In this document: piece after piece, positions 1-7,290 of the stretch
Numbering within the stretch: position 1 is the stretch's first letter
How the letters are laid out: every line of letters starts with the position of its first letter
DNA from: a virus
IMG/VR virus record: IMGVR_UViG_3300017714_004386
Span: 1 to 25,970 of that record
DNA length: 25,970 nucleotides
Direction: 5' to 3' (one strand)
Made by a program: the position numbers and the translations under genes
Notes under the pieces: model-generated
Seen by the model: only the letters and a program-made list of their open reading frames with translations
Database searches by the model: none
Told to the model about the DNA's origin: nothing

Positions 1-372
1 AATAGTATCCTTTTCCAATATTCTGACAAGCTTAATTTGGTTGATTTCGCAAAAATACTCTTTTTTCTCATCCCTCTGTAATTGAGAAAGAAAATTTTGC
101 CTAGAATTTGAGTGGAAAAATTTATTGTACTTATAGTGCTGGTTACCATCCACCTCTATTGCGAGCTTTTTATTCGCGTTGTAAAAATCTAATGTCATTC
201 TTGTCCCAAGAACAGGAAGCTCCTCAAAAACAATATCGGAAACCCAATTTGAATATAAAAGATCCTTAACTTTCTTTTGAAGCTTACTGCGACACTTTTT
301 GTCCCAATCGATTAAGTACTTACTAGAATTCTTGAGCTTTTGTTCTCGACCAGTTGTCGTTAAAAAGATCAT
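1..372 (-). CDS. PD-(D/E)XK-type endonuclease-like protein, truncated by window edge
   Basis: The reading frame starts at an ATG overlapping the recombinase stop codon (ATGA at 372-369) and stays open for 124 codons to the left edge, so the C-terminus lies outside the window. The core around residues 58-83 has a hydrophobic strand with Asp62 (MTLDFY), then KLAIEVDG with Glu73 and Asp75, then a GNQHY turn with Gln78-His79. This D...E-x-D-G-x-Q-H arrangement is typical of Vsr/DUF559-like members of the PD-(D/E)XK nuclease superfamily. The N-terminal 50 residues are basic and lysine-rich, which would suit DNA contact. Coupling to a UvsX-like gene suggests a role in recombination, repair or DNA processing; this is inference. 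It could also be a mobile-type endonuclease. The nuclease fold is fairly sure; the specific role is not. Confidence 0.7.
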   Translation of the reverse strand, partial: MIFLTTTGREQKLKNSSKYLIDWDKKCRSKLQKKVKDLLYSNWVSDIVFEELPVLGTRMTLDFYNANKKLAIEVDGNQHYKYNKFFHSNSRQNFLSQLQRDEKKEYFCEINQIKLVRILEKDTI

Positions 373-1496
373 GCAAAAATGTTTTCAGCAATAAATAAGT
401 GCATAGCCTTTGTAACCTCTTCATTAGTCTCTAAGAGATCATACAAAGATTTCATTCCTTGATACTTCTCTTGAAGTTCAATGCCCCTGTCGGCAAGATA
501 TTTTATCAATTCCTCATCAAACTTAAACCAAGAAGCTGACTTCTCAATAAAGTTCCACATTAGTAGCATTTCAATAATCTCACGCTCAATCCAAATAGAC
601 TTTCCATCAGATCTACCATGCTTAATTGGATAGCGGATACGCATCCCTGTGCTCTCATTAGTAGACTTTTGGATATGAACCTTGGCGTAATGCCCAATGA
701 TTGGATTCTCTGGGCTTGGCCTTGCTTTTTGGTCTTGCAAGATCAAGTCGGCCTGATTTCTCTTTTCGAAGTTAATAATCCAGTCTGGATAGTGAAGTGC
801 TGCATTGCCACCGCTAGAATTAGTTTGGTTGTTTGGATCACTAGCTGCATACTGACTCGTCTTAATAGTTGACCGAACCTGAGAGATCATAATACACATA
901 TGACCAAATTTACCCATCCCAAGACTAACTCGCTTTAAGAAGTCTGAAGTGAGAGAAGCACCTGCTGCAACTTTCGCTGCATCACTAGTAGTCTTCTCTA
1001 GATCAGATTTAGGAAGCAAGCCATCCATACTGTCGATGACAATGCAAAATCTTTCTTTATCTGGATTATTCCTTAGCAATTCTCTAAGGCCATCAAAAAC
1101 TGTATCATAAATATTACACTCCCAGACAAGACAAGTTCCTAACTCCCAATCATCTGGATTACTTACAAATTTCAATCCAGAACGCTTTTGGATGTCTGCT
1201 GATAGGCGACCCTCCGCCTTAATATAAAGACCCTTGGTTTTCTCTACTGTCTCAAGCATGTTCTTCATAACATGTAGAGCCTCGTTTGTTTTACCTCCTT
1301 CATTACAGCCGATAAAACGCTGCAACCCAGCTCCAAGACCACCACCAATAAACTGGTCTAAAATCAAAGAGCCAGTGGAGACTATATAAGTCTTTGCAGT
1401 CTCTTCATAGTTATAATGAAAATCTTTGTTACTCTTAAAAAACTTCGACATAAATTGCGAAGTGCCGATTGTTTCTTTTGTATTTTTCTTACTCAT
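369..1496 (-). CDS. uvsX: UvsX/RecA-like recombinase
   Basis: At 375 residues this is within the usual size of RecA/UvsX strand-exchange ATPases, which coat single-stranded DNA and pair it with a homologous duplex. Visible motifs are Walker A GCNEGGKT at residues 63-70, a strand ending in AEG with Glu95 at the place of the RecA catalytic glutamate, Walker B-like CIVIDS at 151-156, and ISQVR at 204-208 matching the start of the RecA L2 DNA-binding loop. The Ser/Asn-rich stretch near 215-232 fits that loop. The N-terminus is short and the C-terminus lacks a RecA-like acidic tail. The start overlaps the upstream zinc-ribbon gene by 8 nt and the stop forms an ATGA overlap with the nuclease gene, so the three are probably co-translated. 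The family is secure; UvsX versus bacterial-type RecA is decided mainly by phage context. Confidence 0.88.
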   Translation of the reverse strand: MSKKNTKETIGTSQFMSKFFKSNKDFHYNYEETAKTYIVSTGSLILDQFIGGGLGAGLQRFIGCNEGGKTNEALHVMKNMLETVEKTKGLYIKAEGRLSADIQKRSGLKFVSNPDDWELGTCLVWECNIYDTVFDGLRELLRNNPDKERFCIVIDSMDGLLPKSDLEKTTSDAAKVAAGASLTSDFLKRVSLGMGKFGHMCIMISQVRSTIKTSQYAASDPNNQTNSSGGNAALHYPDWIINFEKRNQADLILQDQKARPSPENPIIGHYAKVHIQKSTNESTGMRIRYPIKHGRSDGKSIWIEREIIEMLLMWNFIEKSASWFKFDEELIKYLADRGIELQEKYQGMKSLYDLLETNEEVTKAMHLFIAENIFA

Positions 1497-1935
1497 CTAA
1501 AAAATCTCTCAGGGTTTTTCTTTTTTCGATCAATATATCTTCTCCGAATTTAAGCTTATGGTCAACCATTTTTTCGGAGTTTTTCGGCTTGTAGTAAAAT
1601 TCTCTAAGCTTCTTGTCTAAGTATTTTAATCCATCTTTGGTTAAAAAATATTTTATTGACCCATCAAACTTAAATGGAGGCTTGACCTTTAATAAAAAAT
1701 CAACGTCATTTTCAAAGCGCTTGAATAACTTCGTCGCTGTAATCATGTCCAGCTTATAATTTATTGAAGGCTGATTGTTCAGCATCTTCTTTATAAACTG
1801 CTGCCTCTCTCTGAAATAAGTAGGCTTTTTTGGCGTTTTTTTATGGTTTTTAAATACAAAACCACACTCACACTCTAAAGCTCTGCTAGAACATAAAGCA
1901 GAACACTTTGGACATTCCTTTTTACCCCTTGGCAT
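1489..1935 (-). CDS. Zinc-ribbon protein of unknown function
   Basis: A 148-residue protein with an N-terminal zinc ribbon: CPKC at residues 8-11, further cysteines at 15, 22 and 24, and a C-x-C-G knuckle. After a basic linker (about 30-45) comes a helical, lysine-rich domain with no motif I recognise. Such proteins usually bind nucleic acid or act as adaptors, but no function can be assigned. It sits 9 nt downstream of the GDP-mannose dehydratase gene and overlaps the recombinase start by 8 nt. It could therefore be the last gene of the glycan run or, more likely from its zinc ribbon, belong with the recombinase and nuclease. There is no Shine-Dalgarno sequence before the ATG. Confidence 0.75.
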   Translation of the reverse strand: MPRGKKECPKCSALCSSRALECECGFVFKNHKKTPKKPTYFRERQQFIKKMLNNQPSINYKLDMITATKLFKRFENDVDFLLKVKPPFKFDGSIKYFLTKDGLKYLDKKLREFYYKPKNSEKMVDHKLKFGEDILIEKRKTLRDFLDE

Positions 1936-1944
1936 AAAGGTATG

Positions 1945-2973
1945 CTAACATGACTTCATATCGTTTGCAACCATTTTTCTCACCAAACCTAAAAAATTTG
2001 TTTTTGGAGACCAACCCAGCTCTCTTCTAGCTAAATCAGAATCTCCTAAAAGCAAGTCTACTTCAGCGGGACGATAAAAAGCTGGGCTAATCTGAACTAA
2101 GATCTGATCTTCATGGTAATACTTCTCGTTAACACTATAGCCCTCCCATCGACACTTTTCTTTAGCAAATCCTGCGAAGTTAAAAGCCTCCTCAACAAAT
2201 TCTCTAATCGAGTGCGTCTCGTCTGAAGATAGGACGTATTCTTTTGGACTCTCTTGGTTAAGCATCAGCCAAACACCATGAACGAAGTCTTCTGCATCAC
2301 TCCAATCTCGCTTTGCATCCACATTTCCTAACTCAATAGGCTTAAAATCACCGATAGGGTATTCTTTTTGAATACGAGCTACATTTTTGGTGATCTTACG
2401 AGTTACAAACTCTTCTCCGCGACGAGTTCCTTCGTGGTTGAATAACCATCCTTGAATAGCAAATAAATTGTAAGAGTCTCTCCATACTTTTACCATGTGC
2501 CTCGCACTAGCCTTAGAAACACCATAAGGGCTTCTTGGCCGCAATGGGTGAAGTTCTGCCTGTGGAGAATACAAAACGTCTCCAAACTCCTCTGAGGAGC
2601 CAGCATTATAATAATGGCATTTAGGACAATGTTTGCGAATTGCCTCAAGCTGATACATTACAGCCATAGCGTTTGTGTTCATATGGTTTGCTGGTTGAGT
2701 CCAACTAACACCCACAAAAGAATTCGCTGCGAAATTAATAAAATAATCTGGCTTCTCTCTAGCGATAACATCTTCTACATTCACAGAGTCAGTAATATCC
2801 AAATCAATAAGTCTGAATCGTGGATGATTAACTAAATGCGAAATATTGTCATGGTTCTTAACACTTAACCTACGAATACCAGCGATAATAGTATGTTCAG
2901 TATTTTTTAATAGATAGTCAGCCATGAAGCTGCCATCTTGACCCGTTACTCCTGTAATAATAACTTTTTTCAT
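1945..2973 (-). CDS. gmd: GDP-mannose 4,6-dehydratase
   Basis: This 342-residue short-chain dehydrogenase matches GMD over its whole length. The enzyme converts GDP-D-mannose to GDP-4-keto-6-deoxy-D-mannose, the branch point to GDP-fucose, GDP-rhamnose, GDP-perosamine and related sugars. The NADP-binding glycine motif GVTGQDG is at residues 8-14, the catalytic serine/glutamate region GSSEEFG at 125-131, and the YGVSK signature (Tyr150, Lys154) follows. GMD-specific elements include NHEGTRRGEEFVTRK and the C-terminal RPAEVDLLLGD block. The start overlaps the GDPD-like stop as ATGA. No reductase (GMER/fcl), 4-reductase (Rmd) or aminotransferase is in the window, so the final sugar must come from host enzymes or phage genes elsewhere. 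Confidence 0.95.
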   Translation of the reverse strand: MKKVIITGVTGQDGSFMADYLLKNTEHTIIAGIRRLSVKNHDNISHLVNHPRFRLIDLDITDSVNVEDVIAREKPDYFINFAANSFVGVSWTQPANHMNTNAMAVMYQLEAIRKHCPKCHYYNAGSSEEFGDVLYSPQAELHPLRPRSPYGVSKASARHMVKVWRDSYNLFAIQGWLFNHEGTRRGEEFVTRKITKNVARIQKEYPIGDFKPIELGNVDAKRDWSDAEDFVHGVWLMLNQESPKEYVLSSDETHSIREFVEEAFNFAGFAKEKCRWEGYSVNEKYYHEDQILVQISPAFYRPAEVDLLLGDSDLARRELGWSPKTNFLGLVRKMVANDMKSC

Positions 2974-3383
2974 ATAATATAATCACTACAAACTCCAAAG
3001 CAGTCATAGTTTTTAGACTGCCAATTTGAATTATTATCAACAATTACTGATTTCTCAACAACAAGTTTATTAGGAAAAGTCCAAATAAAGTTTTTTGATG
3101 TCAAGGTATAAGAGTCTCTGTCATGCCAAAAATAATTTTGTTTGTCAGTACAAGCATTTAAAGCATCTAAATTTTTGCAGTGAATCCAAAGACCCTCTTG
3201 ATCTAAAAAAGCAGGGTGAATGCAATATTCTGGGATGTCATGCCCCAGATAAAACCTACCAAATTCATACCACAGATCTATTTCACAATCATACCCTAGA
3301 TCCAAAACTTTTTTAATTTGGGCTGGGTGATTTTCTGAATCAGATGGACCATTTAAATTACCCCTATGAGATATGAGCTTCAT
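2970..3383 (-). CDS. Short GDPD-like (glycerophosphodiester phosphodiesterase-fold) protein
   Basis: At 137 residues this is about half the length of usual glycerophosphodiester phosphodiesterases, yet it keeps the active-site pattern of the family: HRGN at residues 6-9, SENHP with Glu17, CEIDLW with Glu34 and Asp36, and LGHD with His48. GDPD enzymes hydrolyse glycerophosphodiesters to glycerol-3-phosphate and an alcohol using a metal ion. Here it is embedded in a glycan operon, overlapping the phosphatase/nucleotidyltransferase fusion by 20 nt and gmd by 4 nt (ATGA). A role in making or trimming a phosphodiester-linked sugar or glycerol phosphate would fit, but this is inference. The missing second half of the TIM barrel means it may need a partner or may act on another phosphodiester. 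Confidence 0.75.
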   Translation of the reverse strand: MKLISHRGNLNGPSDSENHPAQIKKVLDLGYDCEIDLWYEFGRFYLGHDIPEYCIHPAFLDQEGLWIHCKNLDALNACTDKQNYFWHDRDSYTLTSKNFIWTFPNKLVVEKSVIVDNNSNWQSKNYDCFGVCSDYII

Positions 3384-4740
3384 TATTTATTTTGGATAAA
3401 TAAATGTTTAGATCTTCTGGAGTGCCTAAGCCCCACATCGCGTTAGCTTCAAATGAAGATATCTTCAGTCCAGATTCTATGGCTTGATTAAAAACAGGAC
3501 AAACGTAAAACTCGTTATTTACACGAACATCTTTCTCTATCATTTGCTCCGCATATTTGACAAAATCAGACCCTTTCCTCCAGTAATAGTATCCTACTGT
3601 AGCATTGTCTGAAATAGGTTTTTTTTCAGCGACCTCTTCTACAAACCCAAATTCATTTAACTTAGCAAAAGACCATTTAGGATGAGTGGATTTAAAAGTC
3701 AATATCCCTCCATCAGAATTTGTTTCCTGCATTTTATAAAGGAATTCACTACTATTCCATTCCGCTACCTGATCTGAGTTCGCAAAAAATAAAGGAGCGT
3801 CATTATCAATATGTTCTTTAGCTAGTAAAGCAGAACACGCTGCACCTTCAGTAATCCCGTCTACCTCAACAATTTTACAATCTGGAGTAATTAAGTTCAG
3901 AAGAGAGTCTAAGTTATATTTAGTTCTATGCGACTTCTGAACGATATAGATATAGTTTGCTTCAATATTCAAATTATCTACAACAACTTGAATCATCGGC
4001 TTCTTGTTAACTTCAATGAGAGGTTTTGGAAAAGTATATCCAGCTTGCTCAAATCTACTTCCAGCACCTGCCATAGGAATAAGCACATTCATTTTCTTAT
4101 TTACCCATTTTGGAGAATATTCGGTCATTTTACTTCTTGTGTCTTTTGTTAGTTTATCATAAGAAATATCTTTAGGTGATTCAACTCTAAAAATATTTGC
4201 TCCACTTAATTCTGCTGCCAGTAAACCAGCAGGAGAATCTTCAACAACTAATGTTTGTTTCGGGTTTACTGAAAAATTAGACATAGCCTTCCAATACATT
4301 TCTGGATGAGGTTTGCCGTTTTTTACATCTTCGTTAGAAACGATGTAATCGAAAAAAGAAATAATGCCTAATCTTGAGAGAATTGTTAACACGGACTTCC
4401 TGATACTATTAGAACAGCAAGCTATCTTATAGCCATCTTGAGATAACTTACTCAAGCAATCTATAAGGTCTTGATTTGGTTCAATACTTGACAGGTAATC
4501 TAAAGTTACTCTTTGTTTGTCTTCCCAAACTTTAGAATGAAGTTCTATGGGGAGACCCTTATTCTGACTAAGTAGTTCAAGTTTTCTTGTTGTTTTAAGC
4601 CCATCATAAATAGACAAGTGCTCGGATAAAGATATTTTGTATTCCTCACCAAGAGCCTTATTAAGAGCTTTGAAATGAAACTCTTTTGTTTCAATCAACA
4701 CTCCATCCAAATCAAAGGCTATCAACTTAACTTCGCTCAT
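3364..4740 (-). CDS. Fusion of HAD phosphatase and sugar nucleotidyltransferase
   Basis: Two enzymes in one 458-residue chain. Residues 1-210 are a HAD hydrolase of the beta-phosphoglucomutase/phosphatase type: DLDGV with nucleophile Asp10 and Asp12, the CCSNS motif near 108-112, GKPHPE with Lys143, and VVEDSP with Glu167-Asp168. From Met217 a second domain begins with the nucleotidyltransferase signature GAGSRF (about 225-230) and FPKP with Lys239, followed by an NSDQ motif; these proteins form NDP-sugars from sugar 1-phosphates. The sugar could be a hexose or heptose but cannot be read from the sequence. An in-frame ATG at 4092 could in principle start the second domain alone. The gene has an ATGA overlap with the WavE-like gene and a 20-nt overlap with the GDPD-like gene. 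Confidence 0.88.
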   Translation of the reverse strand: MSEVKLIAFDLDGVLIETKEFHFKALNKALGEEYKISLSEHLSIYDGLKTTRKLELLSQNKGLPIELHSKVWEDKQRVTLDYLSSIEPNQDLIDCLSKLSQDGYKIACCSNSIRKSVLTILSRLGIISFFDYIVSNEDVKNGKPHPEMYWKAMSNFSVNPKQTLVVEDSPAGLLAAELSGANIFRVESPKDISYDKLTKDTRSKMTEYSPKWVNKKMNVLIPMAGAGSRFEQAGYTFPKPLIEVNKKPMIQVVVDNLNIEANYIYIVQKSHRTKYNLDSLLNLITPDCKIVEVDGITEGAACSALLAKEHIDNDAPLFFANSDQVAEWNSSEFLYKMQETNSDGGILTFKSTHPKWSFAKLNEFGFVEEVAEKKPISDNATVGYYYWRKGSDFVKYAEQMIEKDVRVNNEFYVCPVFNQAIESGLKISSFEANAMWGLGTPEDLNIYLSKINNEAHIS

Positions 4741-5402
4741 TTCTTAGGGAAGGCTTCATTACCATGAATTGTAATATTAGCATTTTCAGACATGTTACAA
4801 TTATATTTAATGCAATGTATATCTAGCGACCCCTCTACTAAATCAACATTAATAAAACTCATTCTATCAATCATTTCTTCATAAGTCCAGCCATGCTTGT
4901 CCATCATAGAGTAACACAACTGAGTTTCTGGAGAATTAAAATTCGGCCCTTCTTGTTTATACGACCAAAAATCTAGAGCATATTCATAACTGCTAAAGGT
5001 CACAAAATCATGTATTTCATGTATACCGGGTTTGTAATTTAAATAAGAACATAAAGAATCTTCTTTAAGCATTTTCTCAAAAGCTAATTTTATTAAGTCC
5101 TTTTGGTTCGTCCACAATAAGTCGCCTCTTACTTTAACTATCCAAGGCTTGTTTATTGATTTTACCCCTAGTTCAGAACTTAAGCATTGCATATTAATAT
5201 TCCTAAATCCATTAAACTTCGGCTTATCATTTAATAATATAGGAATTTTTTCTCCAATATTCTTTATATTATCTATTGGCTCATCACCCCAAGTAGACCA
5301 GACATAAGAAAAGTCTTCGTCAATATTCTCAAGAACTCTTTCATAGCAATCTGTTGGGCCTTGAATGACTATTCCAACATCATTTAAATTAAACTTCTTC
5401 AT
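4737..5402 (-). CDS. WavE-like putative glycosyltransferase
   Basis: This 221-residue protein opens with a short strand and IQGP (residues 13-16). It later carries a strand ending in VKVRGD (89-94), with Arg92 and Asp94 placed like the acidic donor-binding site of nucleotide-sugar transferases. The IVIQGP start, the asparagine/glutamine-rich helix near 68-77 and the K-x-R-x-D motif resemble the WavE family involved in lipopolysaccharide core synthesis. The exact reaction is not established for this family. It is coupled by ATGA overlaps to the GT2 gene before and the phosphatase/nucleotidyltransferase fusion after. There are no membrane segments, so it is probably cytosolic. Confidence 0.6.
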   Translation of the reverse strand: MKKFNLNDVGIVIQGPTDCYERVLENIDEDFSYVWSTWGDEPIDNIKNIGEKIPILLNDKPKFNGFRNINMQCLSSELGVKSINKPWIVKVRGDLLWTNQKDLIKLAFEKMLKEDSLCSYLNYKPGIHEIHDFVTFSSYEYALDFWSYKQEGPNFNSPETQLCYSMMDKHGWTYEEMIDRMSFINVDLVEGSLDIHCIKYNCNMSENANITIHGNEAFPKK

Positions 5403-6004
5403 ATCTTATCGTATAATTTATTTTGTTTCTTTTGCTTCTCTATATCTTTAACATGAAGAATACTAAACATCTGGTCTATTTTAGCTTGTCCACCAGAACG
5501 GAATCCCCTTGGGGTTTCATGCACCTTACCCTCCCACCTAATGTGGCCTTGAGTAGACATAAATCTTAATTGATAGTCTGGATAACCTTCCCAACCCATC
5601 TCATTAATTTGCCAATTAAAATTTTCAATATCTTTTTGTGTAGTACCTCTAACCACATTAATCCGAGGGACAGCAAACAAATCATATTGACATGAATCAG
5701 CTACATTCCTAATTAAATTTAAAAGACTAAACGGAATTTGCTCATCAGCATCTATTTGGAATAAAAAAGGCTTAGTAGAATGTTTAAATAATTCATTTTT
5801 AAATTCTGCAAAATCGTTTTGAAAATCAAAATACTTTAAAGTTAGTCCAACGTATTCACAAAAATCTTGTATTTCCTCAGTGACTTTATTCTTGTCTGCT
5901 AAAACAATAATTTCTTCATCTTGTAAAATATAAGGCTCAAGTGAATTAATTAATCTTTTAAATTCAAAAAACTCATCTGCTACGGTTATTCCATAAGTAA
6001 TCAT
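5399..6004 (-). CDS. GT2-type glycosyltransferase
   Basis: A 201-residue GT-A fold enzyme. The first half has the alternating strand and helix pattern of family 2 transferases, ending in FQIDADEQIP with the metal-binding DAD motif at residues 85-87. A later segment, WEGYPDYQLRFM and RWEGKVHE (about 138-162), is typical of glycosyltransferases of the SunS/WaaE-like type. It probably transfers one sugar from a nucleotide donor to a glycan or protein in the cytosol; donor and acceptor are unknown. The protein is shorter than most GT2 enzymes and has no membrane helix. ATGA overlaps join it to the FkbM gene upstream and the WavE-like gene downstream. Confidence 0.8.
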   Translation of the reverse strand: MITYGITVADEFFEFKRLINSLEPYILQDEEIIVLADKNKVTEEIQDFCEYVGLTLKYFDFQNDFAEFKNELFKHSTKPFLFQIDADEQIPFSLLNLIRNVADSCQYDLFAVPRINVVRGTTQKDIENFNWQINEMGWEGYPDYQLRFMSTQGHIRWEGKVHETPRGFRSGGQAKIDQMFSILHVKDIEKQKKQNKLYDKI

Positions 6005-6585
6005 TTCTCACAAATTATATTATATTCTTCCGTGCGGAACTCTTTAAATCCTAACTGTTTAAGGTAATAAATTAAGCTATTCAACTTAGGTCCACCTTTA
6101 GAGAAAGTGCCATCACTATGAATTGCTTCAAAAATAATTTTACTAATGTTTTTGAAGTGGTCTTGGTTTAAACTAAATAAGTTCATAACGTCTAATCCTT
6201 CAGTATCAATCGAGAGTATGGTGGTTTCATTATATTTTTCTAATAAATTAGACATGCTAATTGTCTCGGTAGAAATTTTAACTATCTCTTTATCTATGTC
6301 ATGTATCTGAGTAAAACTTTTATTAATAGAAGCACTTTGGGAAAGTTCTTCGTCCTCTGGTAAATAAAAATTTATTTTATAATCTTCACAACTTATTGGT
6401 AAAACAGCGAAACATTCAAAATAACAGTTATCAAATTTTTGATACCTCTTCCTAGCCTCAATTAAACATTTAGGATTAGCATCAACTAAAACTATAGAGT
6501 CAATTGAATTGAAATTTTGCTGACAGAATTTGTAAACATGGTCGTCACCATCATTACATCCTATGTGTAAAACATTAAACTTCAT
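6001..6585 (-). CDS. FkbM-family SAM-dependent methyltransferase
   Basis: At 194 residues this is a compact FkbM-type methyltransferase. The SAM-binding loop HIGCNDGDD is at residues 7-15, the acidic end of the second strand is Asp35 in VLVDANP, and the family signature SIDTEGLD is at 125-132. FkbM enzymes O-methylate sugars or polyketides. As first gene of the glycan run it likely methylates a hydroxyl of the glycan or its precursor. The start codon is chosen by the strongest Shine-Dalgarno in the window, AAGGAG with a six-T spacer, which lies inside the 3' arm of a terminator hairpin. Translation may therefore be controlled by folding. The stop overlaps the GT2 start as ATGA. Confidence 0.85.
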   Translation of the reverse strand: MKFNVLHIGCNDGDDHVYKFCQQNFNSIDSIVLVDANPKCLIEARKRYQKFDNCYFECFAVLPISCEDYKINFYLPEDEELSQSASINKSFTQIHDIDKEIVKISTETISMSNLLEKYNETTILSIDTEGLDVMNLFSLNQDHFKNISKIIFEAIHSDGTFSKGGPKLNSLIYYLKQLGFKEFRTEEYNIICEK

Positions 6586-6622
6586 AAAAAACTCCTTCTA
6601 GGTAAGCACAACCTAGAAGGAG
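6586..6622 (-). terminator. Hairpin terminator overlapping the FkbM ribosome-binding site
   Basis: A perfect 12-bp stem (6592-6603 with 6611-6622) encloses a 7-nt loop. On the minus strand it is followed directly by six T residues (6591-6586), the form of a rho-independent terminator for the hsp20 transcript. The AAGGAG in its distal arm is the Shine-Dalgarno of the next gene, whose ATG follows the T-run immediately. The hairpin can therefore both end transcription and hide the ribosome-binding site. Confidence 0.85.
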
Positions 6623-6644
6623 CGATATAAGTCTCTTCGAAGTT

Positions 6645-7109
6645 TTACTTAACTTCAATCATTATGTCTTTTTTCTCCTCTTTTTCAAGAGGTATTTTGA
6701 CTCTCAGTAGGCCATTTTTATATTCTGCCTGAATGGAGTCTTTATCAACGTTCTGGTGCAAGGTAAAGTGCTTCTTGACAGATCGTCGAGATATTTTTCT
6801 ATGGTAGAATTCAGCATCATCATCTTTTTGCTGAGATCCCGCCTCAATCTTTAAGGTTTGGCCAGATACAGATACAGAAATATCTTCCTGATCTAATCCC
6901 ACCAATGCAAACTCAAGAATAAAATTCTCATCCTTGTCTTTATAAGCATCAAAAGGCTCTGAGCCGGAATACAATGGAGCGTTAGCTTCATTAGCTAACA
7001 ACTGCATCCGCTTAAAGATATCTCCCTCGAAAACCAAGGGAGCCAACATTTTGTTTATCATCATTGTCATACTACTATTTTTAGTTAGTTTTTGTTTTTC
7101 TAGCCCCAT
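6645..7109 (-). CDS. hsp20: Hsp20/alpha-crystallin small heat-shock protein
   Basis: At 154 residues this has the normal length and layout of a small heat-shock protein: a variable N-terminal arm, then an alpha-crystallin domain from about residue 50. Diagnostic elements are FALVGLDQEDISV at 67-79, the SRRSVKKHFTL strand near 98-107 and the AEYKNGLLRVKIP block (A-x-x-x-G-L-L) at 118-130. The canonical C-terminal I-x-I tail is weak or absent (IMIEVK). Such ATP-independent chaperones hold unfolding proteins and occur in many aquatic T4-like phages, where a role in capsid folding or host stress has been proposed. It lies between the RNR genes and a strong terminator. Neither the first ATG nor Met14 has a Shine-Dalgarno, so the true start could be either. 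Confidence 0.92.
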   Translation of the reverse strand: MGLEKQKLTKNSSMTMMINKMLAPLVFEGDIFKRMQLLANEANAPLYSGSEPFDAYKDKDENFILEFALVGLDQEDISVSVSGQTLKIEAGSQQKDDDAEFYHRKISRRSVKKHFTLHQNVDKDSIQAEYKNGLLRVKIPLEKEEKKDIMIEVK

Positions 7110-7150
7110 TTTGGGTGCTGGAAATTCTCAGACAATAGAGATATACTAAA

Positions 7151-7252
7151 TCAATCTTCGTCGAATTTTGCTTCGTCGATACGATCTAATATAAATGCTA
7201 TTGTTTCGTCGAGTTCTACCTCGTCTGTAAAATTAATTTCTGGTTCGGTCAT
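7151..7252 (-). CDS. Small acidic ORF, 33 residues
   Basis: An ATG-started frame of 33 codons between nrdA and hsp20, ending in TGA. About a third of the residues are Asp or Glu, with one predicted amphipathic helix in the middle (ETIAFILDRIDEA). There are no cysteines or membrane segment and no recognisable family. It fills most of a 181-nt gap in an otherwise packed operon, which is the main reason to believe it. No Shine-Dalgarno precedes the ATG, as for most genes here. Confidence 0.4.
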   Translation of the reverse strand: MTEPEINFTDEVELDETIAFILDRIDEAKFDED

Positions 7253-7290
7253 AGTGCATGTATATACACAATCTATAACCTTGGGGAATT

